NCBI GenBank assembly: GCA_016795375.1
Contig: JAEUHJ010000167.1
Span: 1-64,000, forward strand
Reading direction: 5' to 3'
DNA: 64,000 nt
Source of the DNA: Verrucomicrobiaceae bacterium
GTDB lineage: Bacteria; Verrucomicrobiota; Verrucomicrobiia; Verrucomicrobiales; Verrucomicrobiaceae
Positions 8,335-16,285 of the stretch are shown here, one piece after another. The notes under the pieces were generated by a model that was not told the DNA's origin, did not search any database, and saw only the letters and a list, made by a program, of their open reading frames with translations. A program made the position numbers and the translations under genes. The number at the start of each line of letters is the position of its first letter. The first letter of the stretch is position 1.

Positions 8335-9729
8335 ATGCCACATTCCGCCACCAATGACGACATGGACGCCATTCTTGAGGTGATGGACGGGCATCCTGCC
8401 GGAGTCACGCTCGGGGAGCTGATGCTTGTTAAAAAGCTGCGTCTTTCCACCCGCACGCTCCAGCGCCGTCTGGAGCGGCTGGTGGCGGAACAGCGTCTCG
8501 TCGCCGTGGGCACCACGCGTGCGCGGCGTTACTATCTGCCTTCTCAAAACACGCCGGGGTCCGAAACACGCTCCGCAGCCTCCAAAACGCCCGCATCCAC
8601 CGTTTTCGGCACGGAGGCGCAAAAACTTCGTGCCGCGATCCGCCGCCCGGTCACGCAACGCACGCCCGTGGGCTATCAGGGCCGCTTTTTGGACGCGTAT
8701 CAGCCGAACAAGACCTTTTACCTGCCCGCCGCCACGCGGAAGCAGCTTCTCCAGATGGGCCAGGTCGGCCTTTCGGAGCTGCCGGCAGGCACTTACCTGC
8801 GTCAGGTGCTCCAGCGTTTGCTCGTGGACCTTTCCTGGAACTCCAGCCGCCTCGAAGGCAACACCTACTCGCTGCTGGAGACGCAACGATTGCTCGAACT
8901 CGGCTCCAGCGCCGAAGGCCACAGCGCGCGGGAGACGCAGATGATCCTTAATCACAAGGCCGCCATCGAAATGCTGGCCGAGGAGGCCGAGGGCATCGGC
9001 TTCAACCGCCACACCATCTGCAACCTGCACGCCATGCTGTCCGACAACCTCATGAGCGAGCCAGAGGCATGCGGACGCCTGCGCAGCCGCGCCGTCGGCA
9101 TCAGCGGCACCGTGTTTCACCCGCTGGAGGTGCCGCAGCTCATCGAGCAGCGTTTTGACCAGCTCCTCGCCAAGGCGGAAGCCATCGGCGATCCCTTCGA
9201 GCAGGCGTTCTTCATCATGGTGCATCTGCCGTATTTGCAGCCGTTCGAGGACGTGAACAAACGCGTCTCCCGCCTCGCCGCGAACATCCCGCTCATCCGG
9301 CACAATCTGTGCCCGCTCTCCTTCATCGAGGTCGAGCAGGCGGACTATGTGGACGGCACGCTCGTCGTGTATGAGCAGACCCGCGTCGAATGCCTGCGCG
9401 ATGTCTTTGTGTGGGCCTACCAGCGATCCTGCGCCCGCTACGCCGCGGTGCGCCAGTCCCTCGGCGATCCCGATCCCTTCCGGCTGAAGCATCGCGCCGT
9501 CATCGGTGATGCTGTGCGAGCTGTCGTGCAGGGCAAAATGAATGCCGCGGCCACGAAGCGTGCGTTGACGAAACACGCCGCCGCCTTGCCCGCCGCCGAA
9601 CGCGCTCAGTTCATCAAAGTCGTGCAAAAAGAGCTCTCCGCGCTGCATCCTGGCAGCATCATGCGCTACCGACTGCGGCCGGGCGAGTTTGCGGCGTGGT
9701 CAAAGCATCAAATGCGGCGACTTCGCTGA
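8335..9729 (+). CDS. Fic-family protein with degenerate Fic motif and N-terminal HTH
   Basis: 464 residues from the ATG at 8335 (a TTG 48 bases earlier is in frame but less likely). Residues about 5-60 form a winged-helix-like DNA-binding region (GVTLGELMLVKKLRLSTRTLQRRL). An inhibitory-helix signature S-x-x-x-E-G occurs at Ser170 to Gly175, inside the family core. The Fic motif is at residues 302-313 and reads QPFEDVNKRVSR instead of HxFx(D/E)GNGRxxR. The catalytic His is Gln and the first loop Gly is Val. Canonical Fic enzymes transfer AMP to Ser/Thr/Tyr; this one may be inactive, use another nucleotide chemistry, or act as a regulator. It lies next to a TA pair in an accessory patch. Confidence 0.8.
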   Translation: MPHSATNDDMDAILEVMDGHPAGVTLGELMLVKKLRLSTRTLQRRLERLVAEQRLVAVGTTRARRYYLPSQNTPGSETRSAASKTPASTVFGTEAQKLRAAIRRPVTQRTPVGYQGRFLDAYQPNKTFYLPAATRKQLLQMGQVGLSELPAGTYLRQVLQRLLVDLSWNSSRLEGNTYSLLETQRLLELGSSAEGHSARETQMILNHKAAIEMLAEEAEGIGFNRHTICNLHAMLSDNLMSEPEACGRLRSRAVGISGTVFHPLEVPQLIEQRFDQLLAKAEAIGDPFEQAFFIMVHLPYLQPFEDVNKRVSRLAANIPLIRHNLCPLSFIEVEQADYVDGTLVVYEQTRVECLRDVFVWAYQRSCARYAAVRQSLGDPDPFRLKHRAVIGDAVRAVVQGKMNAAATKRALTKHAAALPAAERAQFIKVVQKELSALHPGSIMRYRLRPGEFAAWSKHQMRRLR

Positions 9730-9761
9730 AAGAGGCAGGACTCACGGCGGCTTTTATTCGC

Positions 9762-12700
9762 ATGCTCCGATTCCTCCTTCCGTGTCTTCTGTGTTTTCCG
9801 TGGTCAGCCCTGGCTTTACAAGAAACCTGGGAGACGGGTTACACGAAGGAAGACGCCACGGGCGCGCATGTGCTGGGGCATTGGGATTTTGAAAAGGCGG
9901 ACGGGTTGAAGCTGCAAGGCGCGGTTTTGAATGCCAAAGGGCGGTTTGGCGGCGGGTTGGAATCGTTCCCTGGTTTTCCGGTGGAGGACAAGCAGCACGG
10001 GGCCGTGGTGGCGGTGAAGCCGGTGAGGGGCGCGTTCACGCTGGAGATGTGGATCAAGCCGAAGGCGGAGTTCAAGCCGGAGCTGCGCTGCTACCTGCTC
10101 GACAAGAAGTATGTCGATCCCACGGATTACCAGTGGCAGGTCAGCGAGGCGGACAAAGGCGGCATGCGGCGGATGTTTGTGACGCTGGGCTTCGGCGCGG
10201 AGTCGCGGGCGATCAGCTCGCTGCCTGTGAAATTTGAAACGGAGGTGTGGCAGCATGTGGCTTTCACTTATGATGGCGCGGGCGAGGGGCGGTTTTATCG
10301 AAACGGCACGGCGGCGGGCGGCGCGCGGCTGGCGGGCTACGGCGCGGTGGTTCCGGGAAGAAAGGCGCTGTGCCTGGGCGACCGGCTGGGCAGCAATTAC
10401 GGCGGATTCCCCGGCGTGATCGACGAGGTGCGCGTCTGCGATGGCGTGCGCAGCTTTGAGCGTGTGTCGATGCAGATCGTGAAGACGCGCGCCGTCTGGC
10501 GGCGCATGGAGGCGGCGAAGCCGGTCGATATCGTCGTCACGAATCTCAAGCGCGAGACGATGAAGGGTGCGACGCTCAAGGTGGGCCTCGGCGGCAAGGA
10601 CGAGGAATTCATCGTGCCCGATTTGGCGGCGGGGAAGGCGTTCACGGCGCATTTCACCGTGAACACGGCGCTGAAACCGGCGGAGTATGTGCTGCGCGCC
10701 CGGTTTGAAACCGGGGACTATGCCACGGAGCAGTCCGCGACGTTTCAAATCGTTCCGCGCCTGCCGCCACGCATGCCGGTGGTCATGTGGGGCGCGGGCG
10801 GGGATGAGATCGCGCGGCTGAAGGATCTGGGCTTCACGCATTTCATCGGCCTCGGCTCGCAGAGCGCGGCTGAGATGTGGAAGGAGAAGAAGGTGCTGCC
10901 CGCAGGCACCCCGGAATACATCGCACGAAACCGCACCATGCTGGATGAGGCGTTGAAGAACGGCCTCGAAGCCGTCGCCAGCCTGTCGCCGGGCCGCATC
11001 TTGGAGTCGGACACCAGGAACCTGCGCGTGGATCGTGCCGGGAAGCCGTATGCGCGGCAGGATATCGACGCCGCGATGCCGGAGTTCGCACCGTATTTCC
11101 AAAGCGTGGGCACGAGCATGGCTAAGACGTATGGCGACCACCCGGCCTTCTCCACGGTGCTGATCGACTCCGAGGTGCGCGACAATTCGCAGGTGAGCTT
11201 CAACACGGTGGATGTGGAGGCTTACAAGAAATTCGCCGGCACGGACATTCCTGTCGAGGTGACGGCGAAGTGGGGCGTGGACTGGATGAAGCTGAAGGAT
11301 TTTCCAAAGGACCGGGTGATCGCGGATGATCATCCCATTTTGAAATACTACCGCTGGTTCTGGACGTCTGGGGATGGCTGGAACGGGCTGCACACCGCGC
11401 TGCACAAAGGCGTGAAGAGCGGCAGCAAGGCGTGGACCTTTTTCGATCCCGCCGTGCGGCAGCCGAGCATCAGCGGCGCGGGCGGTGGCGTGGATGTGAT
11501 CTCCCACTGGACCTACACCTATCCTGATCCGCAGAAGATCGGCATGTGCGCGGACCAGCTTTTCGCGATGAGCGAGGCGAGTGGGAAAAACCAGCGCGTG
11601 ATGAAGATGACGCAGCTCATCTGGTATCGCTCGCAAACCGCGCCGATCGGCAGCAAGGCGCCGGGCGAGGTCGTGGCGTGGGAGGATCACGATCCGGAGG
11701 CGGCCTACATCACCATCGCGCCGATGCATCTGAAGGAGGCGCTGTGGACGAAGATCGCGCGGCCGATCCAGGGCATCATGTATCATGGCTGGCAGTCGCT
11801 GGTGCAGACGGACAGCCCCAGCGCGTATCGTTTCACCAATGCGAACACCGCGCCTGTGTTGAAACAACTCGTGCATGATGTGATCGAGCCGCTGGGGCCG
11901 ACGCTGATGGCGATTCCCGATGAGCGAAGCGAGGTGGCGTTTCTGGAGAGCTTCACCTCGCAGATGTTCGCGCATCGTGGTGAATACGGCTCGAACACCG
12001 GCTGGGAGGCGGATGCGTGGCTCGCCTTGCAGCACGCGCATGTGCAGACGGACATTCTTTTTGAGGAGACGCTGCTCAAAAACGGCCTCAGCGGCCGCAA
12101 GGTGCTCGTCATGCCGTTTTGTGATGTGCTGACGAAGTCCGCCGTCGCACGCATCGCCGACTGGCAGAAGAAAGGCGGCAAGATCGTGGCCGATGAGTTC
12201 CTGTGTCCCGGCTTGAAGGCCGATTTCACGATCCAGAGCTTCAAACGTGAGAAAAAGGCCGCGGAGGACAAAAACAAGGTGCTCGCGCTGGCGAGGACGC
12301 TCGGCGGCTTCTCACTGCCGCAACGAGTGAGCTGCGACAATCCGGAGATCATCGTGCGCACACGGAAATTTGGCGATGCGACGTATGTTTTCGTCGTGAA
12401 CGACAAACGCGAGTCTGGCAGCTATGTGGGCCAGCATGGCCTGGTGATGGAAAACGGGCTGCCTGCGAAGGGAATTGTGAGTTTGAAAGCTGAATCAGCC
12501 AACGTGTATGAACTCACCGGCACGCGTTTCATCGTGCCGAAACGCGGCGACGACGGCAGCATGGGCTGGCCGGTGGAGCTCGGCCCGTGCGACGGCAAAA
12601 TCTTCCTGGTGATGTCCAAGCCGCTATTGGGCATCCAGATCGACGCGCCGGAGAACGCCACGCTGGGCAACACCGCGAAGATCATCACCCGTATCACCAC

Positions 12701-12923
12701 CACGCAGGACGCGCCGGCGAAGGCGGTGATTCCTGTGCGCGTGGACATCCGCGACGCCAATGGCAATGCCAGCGAAGGCAGCGGTTTTTACGCCGCGGAG
12801 AACGGCATCGTCGAGATCGCGTTCAACCTCGCACCAAATGATGATCCTGGAACGTGGGAAATCCGCGTGAAGGAACTGGCGAGCGGGATGGAGGCGGTGA
12901 GGTGGATGCGGGTGGGGAAATAA
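9762..12923 (+). CDS. Secreted LamG-fused putative glycoside hydrolase
   Basis: 1,053 residues from the ATG at 9762, which begins a signal peptide (MLRFLLPCLLCFPWSALA); the open frame upstream is ignored. A concanavalin-like LamG domain covers about residues 30-240 (FTLEMWIKPKAEF, WQHVAFTYDGAGEGRFYRNG, GVIDEVRVCDGV). A beta-sandwich follows at 250-350, then a TIM-barrel-like region from about 355 to 700 with acidic residues in DHPAFSTVLIDSEVRDN. A Rossmann-like domain of the beta-galactosidase trimerisation type follows (HVQTDILFEETL, KVLVMPFCDVL), then a C-terminal beta domain. I do not recognise the exact hydrolase family; the architecture resembles GH42-like or unclassified enzymes. It lies just upstream of the sialic-acid regulator. 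Confidence 0.65.
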   Translation: MLRFLLPCLLCFPWSALALQETWETGYTKEDATGAHVLGHWDFEKADGLKLQGAVLNAKGRFGGGLESFPGFPVEDKQHGAVVAVKPVRGAFTLEMWIKPKAEFKPELRCYLLDKKYVDPTDYQWQVSEADKGGMRRMFVTLGFGAESRAISSLPVKFETEVWQHVAFTYDGAGEGRFYRNGTAAGGARLAGYGAVVPGRKALCLGDRLGSNYGGFPGVIDEVRVCDGVRSFERVSMQIVKTRAVWRRMEAAKPVDIVVTNLKRETMKGATLKVGLGGKDEEFIVPDLAAGKAFTAHFTVNTALKPAEYVLRARFETGDYATEQSATFQIVPRLPPRMPVVMWGAGGDEIARLKDLGFTHFIGLGSQSAAEMWKEKKVLPAGTPEYIARNRTMLDEALKNGLEAVASLSPGRILESDTRNLRVDRAGKPYARQDIDAAMPEFAPYFQSVGTSMAKTYGDHPAFSTVLIDSEVRDNSQVSFNTVDVEAYKKFAGTDIPVEVTAKWGVDWMKLKDFPKDRVIADDHPILKYYRWFWTSGDGWNGLHTALHKGVKSGSKAWTFFDPAVRQPSISGAGGGVDVISHWTYTYPDPQKIGMCADQLFAMSEASGKNQRVMKMTQLIWYRSQTAPIGSKAPGEVVAWEDHDPEAAYITIAPMHLKEALWTKIARPIQGIMYHGWQSLVQTDSPSAYRFTNANTAPVLKQLVHDVIEPLGPTLMAIPDERSEVAFLESFTSQMFAHRGEYGSNTGWEADAWLALQHAHVQTDILFEETLLKNGLSGRKVLVMPFCDVLTKSAVARIADWQKKGGKIVADEFLCPGLKADFTIQSFKREKKAAEDKNKVLALARTLGGFSLPQRVSCDNPEIIVRTRKFGDATYVFVVNDKRESGSYVGQHGLVMENGLPAKGIVSLKAESANVYELTGTRFIVPKRGDDGSMGWPVELGPCDGKIFLVMSKPLLGIQIDAPENATLGNTAKIITRITTTQDAPAKAVIPVRVDIRDANGNASEGSGFYAAENGIVEIAFNLAPNDDPGTWEIRVKELASGMEAVRWMRVGK

Positions 12924-12968
12924 GATTCTCCGCCCTCTCTTCCCAGGGGCGGTCTTGCACACAAAATC

Positions 12969-14027
12969 ATGAAGCCGCATCCGTTACGCGCACCGCTCCC
13001 AGGGCAGGCCGCGGCTGCTCTGCGGAACGCGATTGCCGAGGGCGTGTGGGAGCGCTGGCTGCCGGGAGAACTTGAGCTGGTCAAATGCCTGCATGTGGGC
13101 CGCAACACGTTGCGCGCGGCGCTGGCACAGCTCGAACGTGAGGGGCTGGTCAGCGCAGGGCAGGGCAGGCGGCGGGAGATCCGCCGGAAGAACACATCTG
13201 TGAAGGTGCGCCGTGACACAAGCACCCGTGTCGTCCTGCTTTCACCGGAGCCGTTTCATCGTCAGCCGCACTCCGCCGTGCTTTGGATGGGCGAGCTCCG
13301 CGCTCATCTCGCCAGTTTTGGCTACAAGCTGGAGATGCAGTCGCCGCAGGCCGTGTGGCGGCGTCATCCCGGCCGGGCGCTGGAGGACATGGCCTCCCGG
13401 CTCGCGCCGGCGGCATGGATTCTTCACCGCTCGACGCCACAGATGCAGCGTTGGTTCAGCGTCAGCCTGCTGCCCTGCCTGGTCGCCGGAACACGTCATG
13501 AGGATGTGGAGCTGTCGAGCCTGGACATCGACCACCGTGCAACCGGGCGTCATGCAGCGGGCCGTTTCCGGGCGTGTGGACGTCGTGACCTCGCCCTGTT
13601 GCGCATGCGCACCACGCTCGCGGGAGATCAGGAGACTGTCGCGGGTTTCCGTGAGGGCGCGGGCAACGCGGCAGTCCGTGACATTTTTCATGACGGCACG
13701 TCTGAAGGCGTGTGCGCCGCCCTCCGTCGTGCCTTTCAGCATGCGCCGCCGGACGGGCTGTTCGTTTTTCACGCGGGACATGCGCTGGCCGCCCTCGGGC
13801 ATCTCACGCGGTCGGGTGTCCGGATTCCCGCGGATCTCGCGCTCATCTGCCGCGACGACGAGCCGTTTCTTTCCCATGCGGTGCCGGAGCCCGCGCGCTA
13901 TGTCATCAATGCCGCGGTGTTCGCGCGCAAGATATCCGGGCTGGTCCGCGACATCCTGTGCGGCGGAGGGGCAAAGACGCGCGCCCGTGTGATGATGCCG
14001 GATTTTCTCCCAGGGAAGACCCTTTGA
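12969..14027 (+). CDS. GntR/LacI-hybrid transcriptional regulator
   Basis: 352 residues. Residues about 8-75 are a GntR winged helix-turn-helix (LPGELELVKCLHVGRNTLRAALAQLEREGLVSA). The remainder resembles a LacI-type periplasmic-binding effector domain: VVLLSPEP at its start, ALEDMASRLAPAAWI, a stretch like GVCAALRRAF and the closing RIPADLALICRDDEPFL typical of LacI proteins. It is a cytoplasmic, ligand-responsive regulator. It lies directly upstream of the N-acetylneuraminate lyase gene, with a perfect palindrome between them, so it probably controls the sialic-acid genes and perhaps itself. The ligand could be sialic acid or ManNAc (inference). Confidence 0.8.
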   Translation: MKPHPLRAPLPGQAAAALRNAIAEGVWERWLPGELELVKCLHVGRNTLRAALAQLEREGLVSAGQGRRREIRRKNTSVKVRRDTSTRVVLLSPEPFHRQPHSAVLWMGELRAHLASFGYKLEMQSPQAVWRRHPGRALEDMASRLAPAAWILHRSTPQMQRWFSVSLLPCLVAGTRHEDVELSSLDIDHRATGRHAAGRFRACGRRDLALLRMRTTLAGDQETVAGFREGAGNAAVRDIFHDGTSEGVCAALRRAFQHAPPDGLFVFHAGHALAALGHLTRSGVRIPADLALICRDDEPFLSHAVPEPARYVINAAVFARKISGLVRDILCGGGAKTRARVMMPDFLPGKTL

Positions 14028-14048
14028 CTTGTTCCATCTTGGAACAAG
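14028..14048. promoter_or_regulatory. Perfect palindromic operator candidate upstream of the sialic-acid genes
   Basis: Arms CTTGTTCCA (14028-14036) and TGGAACAAG (14040-14048) are exact reverse complements around a 3-base centre. The palindrome starts one base after the regulator stop codon. It overlaps a -35-like TTGACT at 14024-14029 and lies 108 bases before the nanA-like start. There is no run of T after it, which argues against a terminator. It is the best candidate binding site for the upstream GntR-type regulator, placed to block a promoter for 14156-18757. Confidence 0.6.
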
Positions 14049-14155
14049 CATCCGCGTGTTGGCAGGATCGCCGCCAGGGCTAGATTCCTCCGGGCGGCGC
14101 CATCGTGCCTGTTTTCGTCACCTGCTGAGAGAATCGTGAAAATCACCGTCACAAA

Positions 14156-15076
14156 ATGAACACCACACCTCCCCTCCACGGCCTCGTCGCCGCCACGCAC
14201 ACGCCTTTTCACGCGGATGGATCGCTCAATCCGGGCGCGGTCGAGACGCAGGCGGCCTTTCTTTTGAAAAACGGCGTCCGTACCGTCTTCATCAATGGCA
14301 GCACGGCGGAGAGCAGCTCGCTCACCGTCGAGGAACGCCTCGCGCTGGCGCAGCGCTGGATGGCGGTCACACGCGGCTCCGAGCTGCGTGTCATCATCCA
14401 TGTCGGAGCGAACGCCCTGGCGGACTCCCGCGTGCTGGCGGAGCAGGCGCAGCAGCGCGGCGCGGCGGCCATCGCCGCCCTTTCCCCTTCGTATTACAAG
14501 CCGCGTTCGCTCGCCGTGCTCATCGATTGCTGCGCGGACATCGCCGCCGCCGCGCCGGAGACGCCGTTTTACTTCTACGACATCCCGGCGCTCACGAATG
14601 TGAACTTCTCGATGGCCGATTTCCTCAACCAGGCCCCCGCCCGCATCCCCACGCTCGCCGGCATCAAGTTCACCAACCCCGACCTCATGGCCTACCAGGT
14701 CTGCCTGCGCGCCGATGGCGGCAAGTGGGATGTGCCCTTCGGCGTGGACGAGCACATGCTCGGCGCGCTGGCGATGGGCGCGAAGGGCGCCGTCGGCAGC
14801 GGCTTCAACTTCGCCGCGCCGATCTATGCACGCATGATCGCCGCCTTTGAGCGTGGCGACATGGCGGCGGCACGCGAGGAGCAATTCCGCGGCGTGCGCC
14901 TCATCCAGCTCTTCGCCGGCATGGGCTACATGGCCGCCGCAAAGGCCGCGATGGGCTTCCTCGGCGTGAATGTCGGCCCCGCCCGCCTGCCGAATGCGAA
15001 CCTCACGGCGGAACAAATCACCAAGCTCCGCAAGGAACTGGAAACGATGGGCTTTTTCGACTGGGTGAAGAATTGA
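14156..15076 (+). CDS. nanA: N-acetylneuraminate lyase (DapA/NanA superfamily)
   Basis: 306 residues, normal length for the class I aldolase TIM barrel. GSTAESSSL (residues 48-56) is the carboxylate-binding loop. Tyr141 in FYFYDIPALTN and the Schiff-base Lys171 in AGIKFTNPD match the NanA pattern, and GVDEHMLGAL near residue 198 is also lyase-like. The reaction is reversible cleavage of N-acetylneuraminate to ManNAc and pyruvate, in the cytoplasm. Two sialidase genes follow by 12 and 42 bases in the same direction and a 2-epimerase lies further down, which supports NanA over dihydrodipicolinate synthase. Probably controlled by the adjacent GntR-type regulator. Confidence 0.85.
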   Translation: MNTTPPLHGLVAATHTPFHADGSLNPGAVETQAAFLLKNGVRTVFINGSTAESSSLTVEERLALAQRWMAVTRGSELRVIIHVGANALADSRVLAEQAQQRGAAAIAALSPSYYKPRSLAVLIDCCADIAAAAPETPFYFYDIPALTNVNFSMADFLNQAPARIPTLAGIKFTNPDLMAYQVCLRADGGKWDVPFGVDEHMLGALAMGAKGAVGSGFNFAAPIYARMIAAFERGDMAAAREEQFRGVRLIQLFAGMGYMAAAKAAMGFLGVNVGPARLPNANLTAEQITKLRKELETMGFFDWVKN

Positions 15077-15088
15077 TCCCTCTCGCGC

Positions 15089-16243
15089 ATGAAACACCGC
15101 AGCCTTATCTTCCTCCTCTGCTGCTGCCTTACCGCACTCGCCATCCCTGCTGCGGAGCCGCAGTTCTCCGATGTCTTCGTCGGCGGCAGGGAGGGCTATC
15201 CGTTTTACCGCATCCCGGCCGTCGTGGTGTCGAAAAAAGGCACCGTGCTGGCCTTCTCGGAGGCGCGGCAGAAAATCAATGACCAGGCGCAGAACGACAT
15301 CGTGCTCAAACGCAGCACCGATGGCGGCGCGACGTGGCTGCCGCTGCAAATCGTCCACGAAGACGGCCAAAACTCGCTGAACAACCCCACCGCCGTCGTC
15401 GAGCAGCAGAGCGGGCGCATTTTGCTCATGTATCAGCGCATCCCCGCGCACCTCACCGAGCACAGCCGCGAAAAAATCGCCAAGGGTTTCGACGGGCCGG
15501 ACGTGTATCGCAGCCTGCTCGTCACCAGTGACGACGACGGCGCGACGTGGAGCAAGCCGCGCGATGTGACCCGCGTCACGAAACGCCCCGTGCGGGCCGA
15601 CACCATCGCCAGCGGCCCCGGCATCGGCATCCAGCTCACCCGCGGCCCGCACAGAGGGCGGCTCATCATGCCCTTCAACGAAGGCCCGTTCGGCCAATGG
15701 CAAAACTACGCCGCATGGAGTGATGACGCCGGCGTCACATGGCAATGCGGCGCCGATGTGCCCGGCGCCCTCGTGCCCGATGGCAAAGGCGGCGAGAAAA
15801 GCCAGATCAACGAAGTGCAGATGGCCGAGCTCAGCGATGGCAGCGTGCGGCTCGATTCGCGGCAGTTCGCCGGCGCCAAAGTGCGCCGCACCGCCGTGAG
15901 CAAGGACGGCGGCGCGACGTGGAGCGCCGTGGCCGAGCTGTCGCAGCTCACCGACCCCAGCTGCATGGCCGGGCTGCTGCGTTTTTCCTTCGACGACGCG
16001 GGCGGCAAAGGCCGCCTCATCCACACCGGCCCCGACAGCACGAAGCGCGAACGCGGCACCATCTGGCTCAGCACCGACGACGGCGCGACCTGGCCCGTGA
16101 AGCGCCTGCTCTGGCCCGGCGGCTTCGCCTACAGCGTGCCCACCCGCCTGGCCGATGGGCAGCTCGGCGTGCTCTTCGAGGCGGATGGCTACAAGATCAT
16201 CAAGTTCGCCCGCCTGCCGTTGGAATGGATGGAGGGCAGATGA
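15089..16243 (+). CDS. Secreted exo-alpha-sialidase (GH33)
   Basis: 384 residues with a signal peptide (MKHRSLIFLLCCCLTALAIPAAE). YRIP near residue 36 supplies the first Arg of the sialidase triad. At least four or five Asp-boxes are visible (STDGGATW, SDDDGATW, SDDAGVTW, SKDGGATW, STDDGATW), spaced as in a six-bladed propeller. INEVQMAELSDGS and a late Tyr in GGFAYSVPTRL fit the family active-site pattern. It releases terminal sialic acid from glycans outside the cytoplasm. It is 12 bases after the lyase gene and 42 bases before a second sialidase, so it is probably in one operon. Confidence 0.9.
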   Translation: MKHRSLIFLLCCCLTALAIPAAEPQFSDVFVGGREGYPFYRIPAVVVSKKGTVLAFSEARQKINDQAQNDIVLKRSTDGGATWLPLQIVHEDGQNSLNNPTAVVEQQSGRILLMYQRIPAHLTEHSREKIAKGFDGPDVYRSLLVTSDDDGATWSKPRDVTRVTKRPVRADTIASGPGIGIQLTRGPHRGRLIMPFNEGPFGQWQNYAAWSDDAGVTWQCGADVPGALVPDGKGGEKSQINEVQMAELSDGSVRLDSRQFAGAKVRRTAVSKDGGATWSAVAELSQLTDPSCMAGLLRFSFDDAGGKGRLIHTGPDSTKRERGTIWLSTDDGATWPVKRLLWPGGFAYSVPTRLADGQLGVLFEADGYKIIKFARLPLEWMEGR

Positions 16244-16285
16244 GATGCAGGCCCGCACGTTCCTTCGCCTCAAAATATCTCTCCC

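Noticed and set aside
9816-12041. A 741-codon open frame on the minus strand
   Set aside because: Composition is Arg/His-rich without domain signatures and it is antisense to the LamG-fused hydrolase, which has a signal peptide and clear domains.
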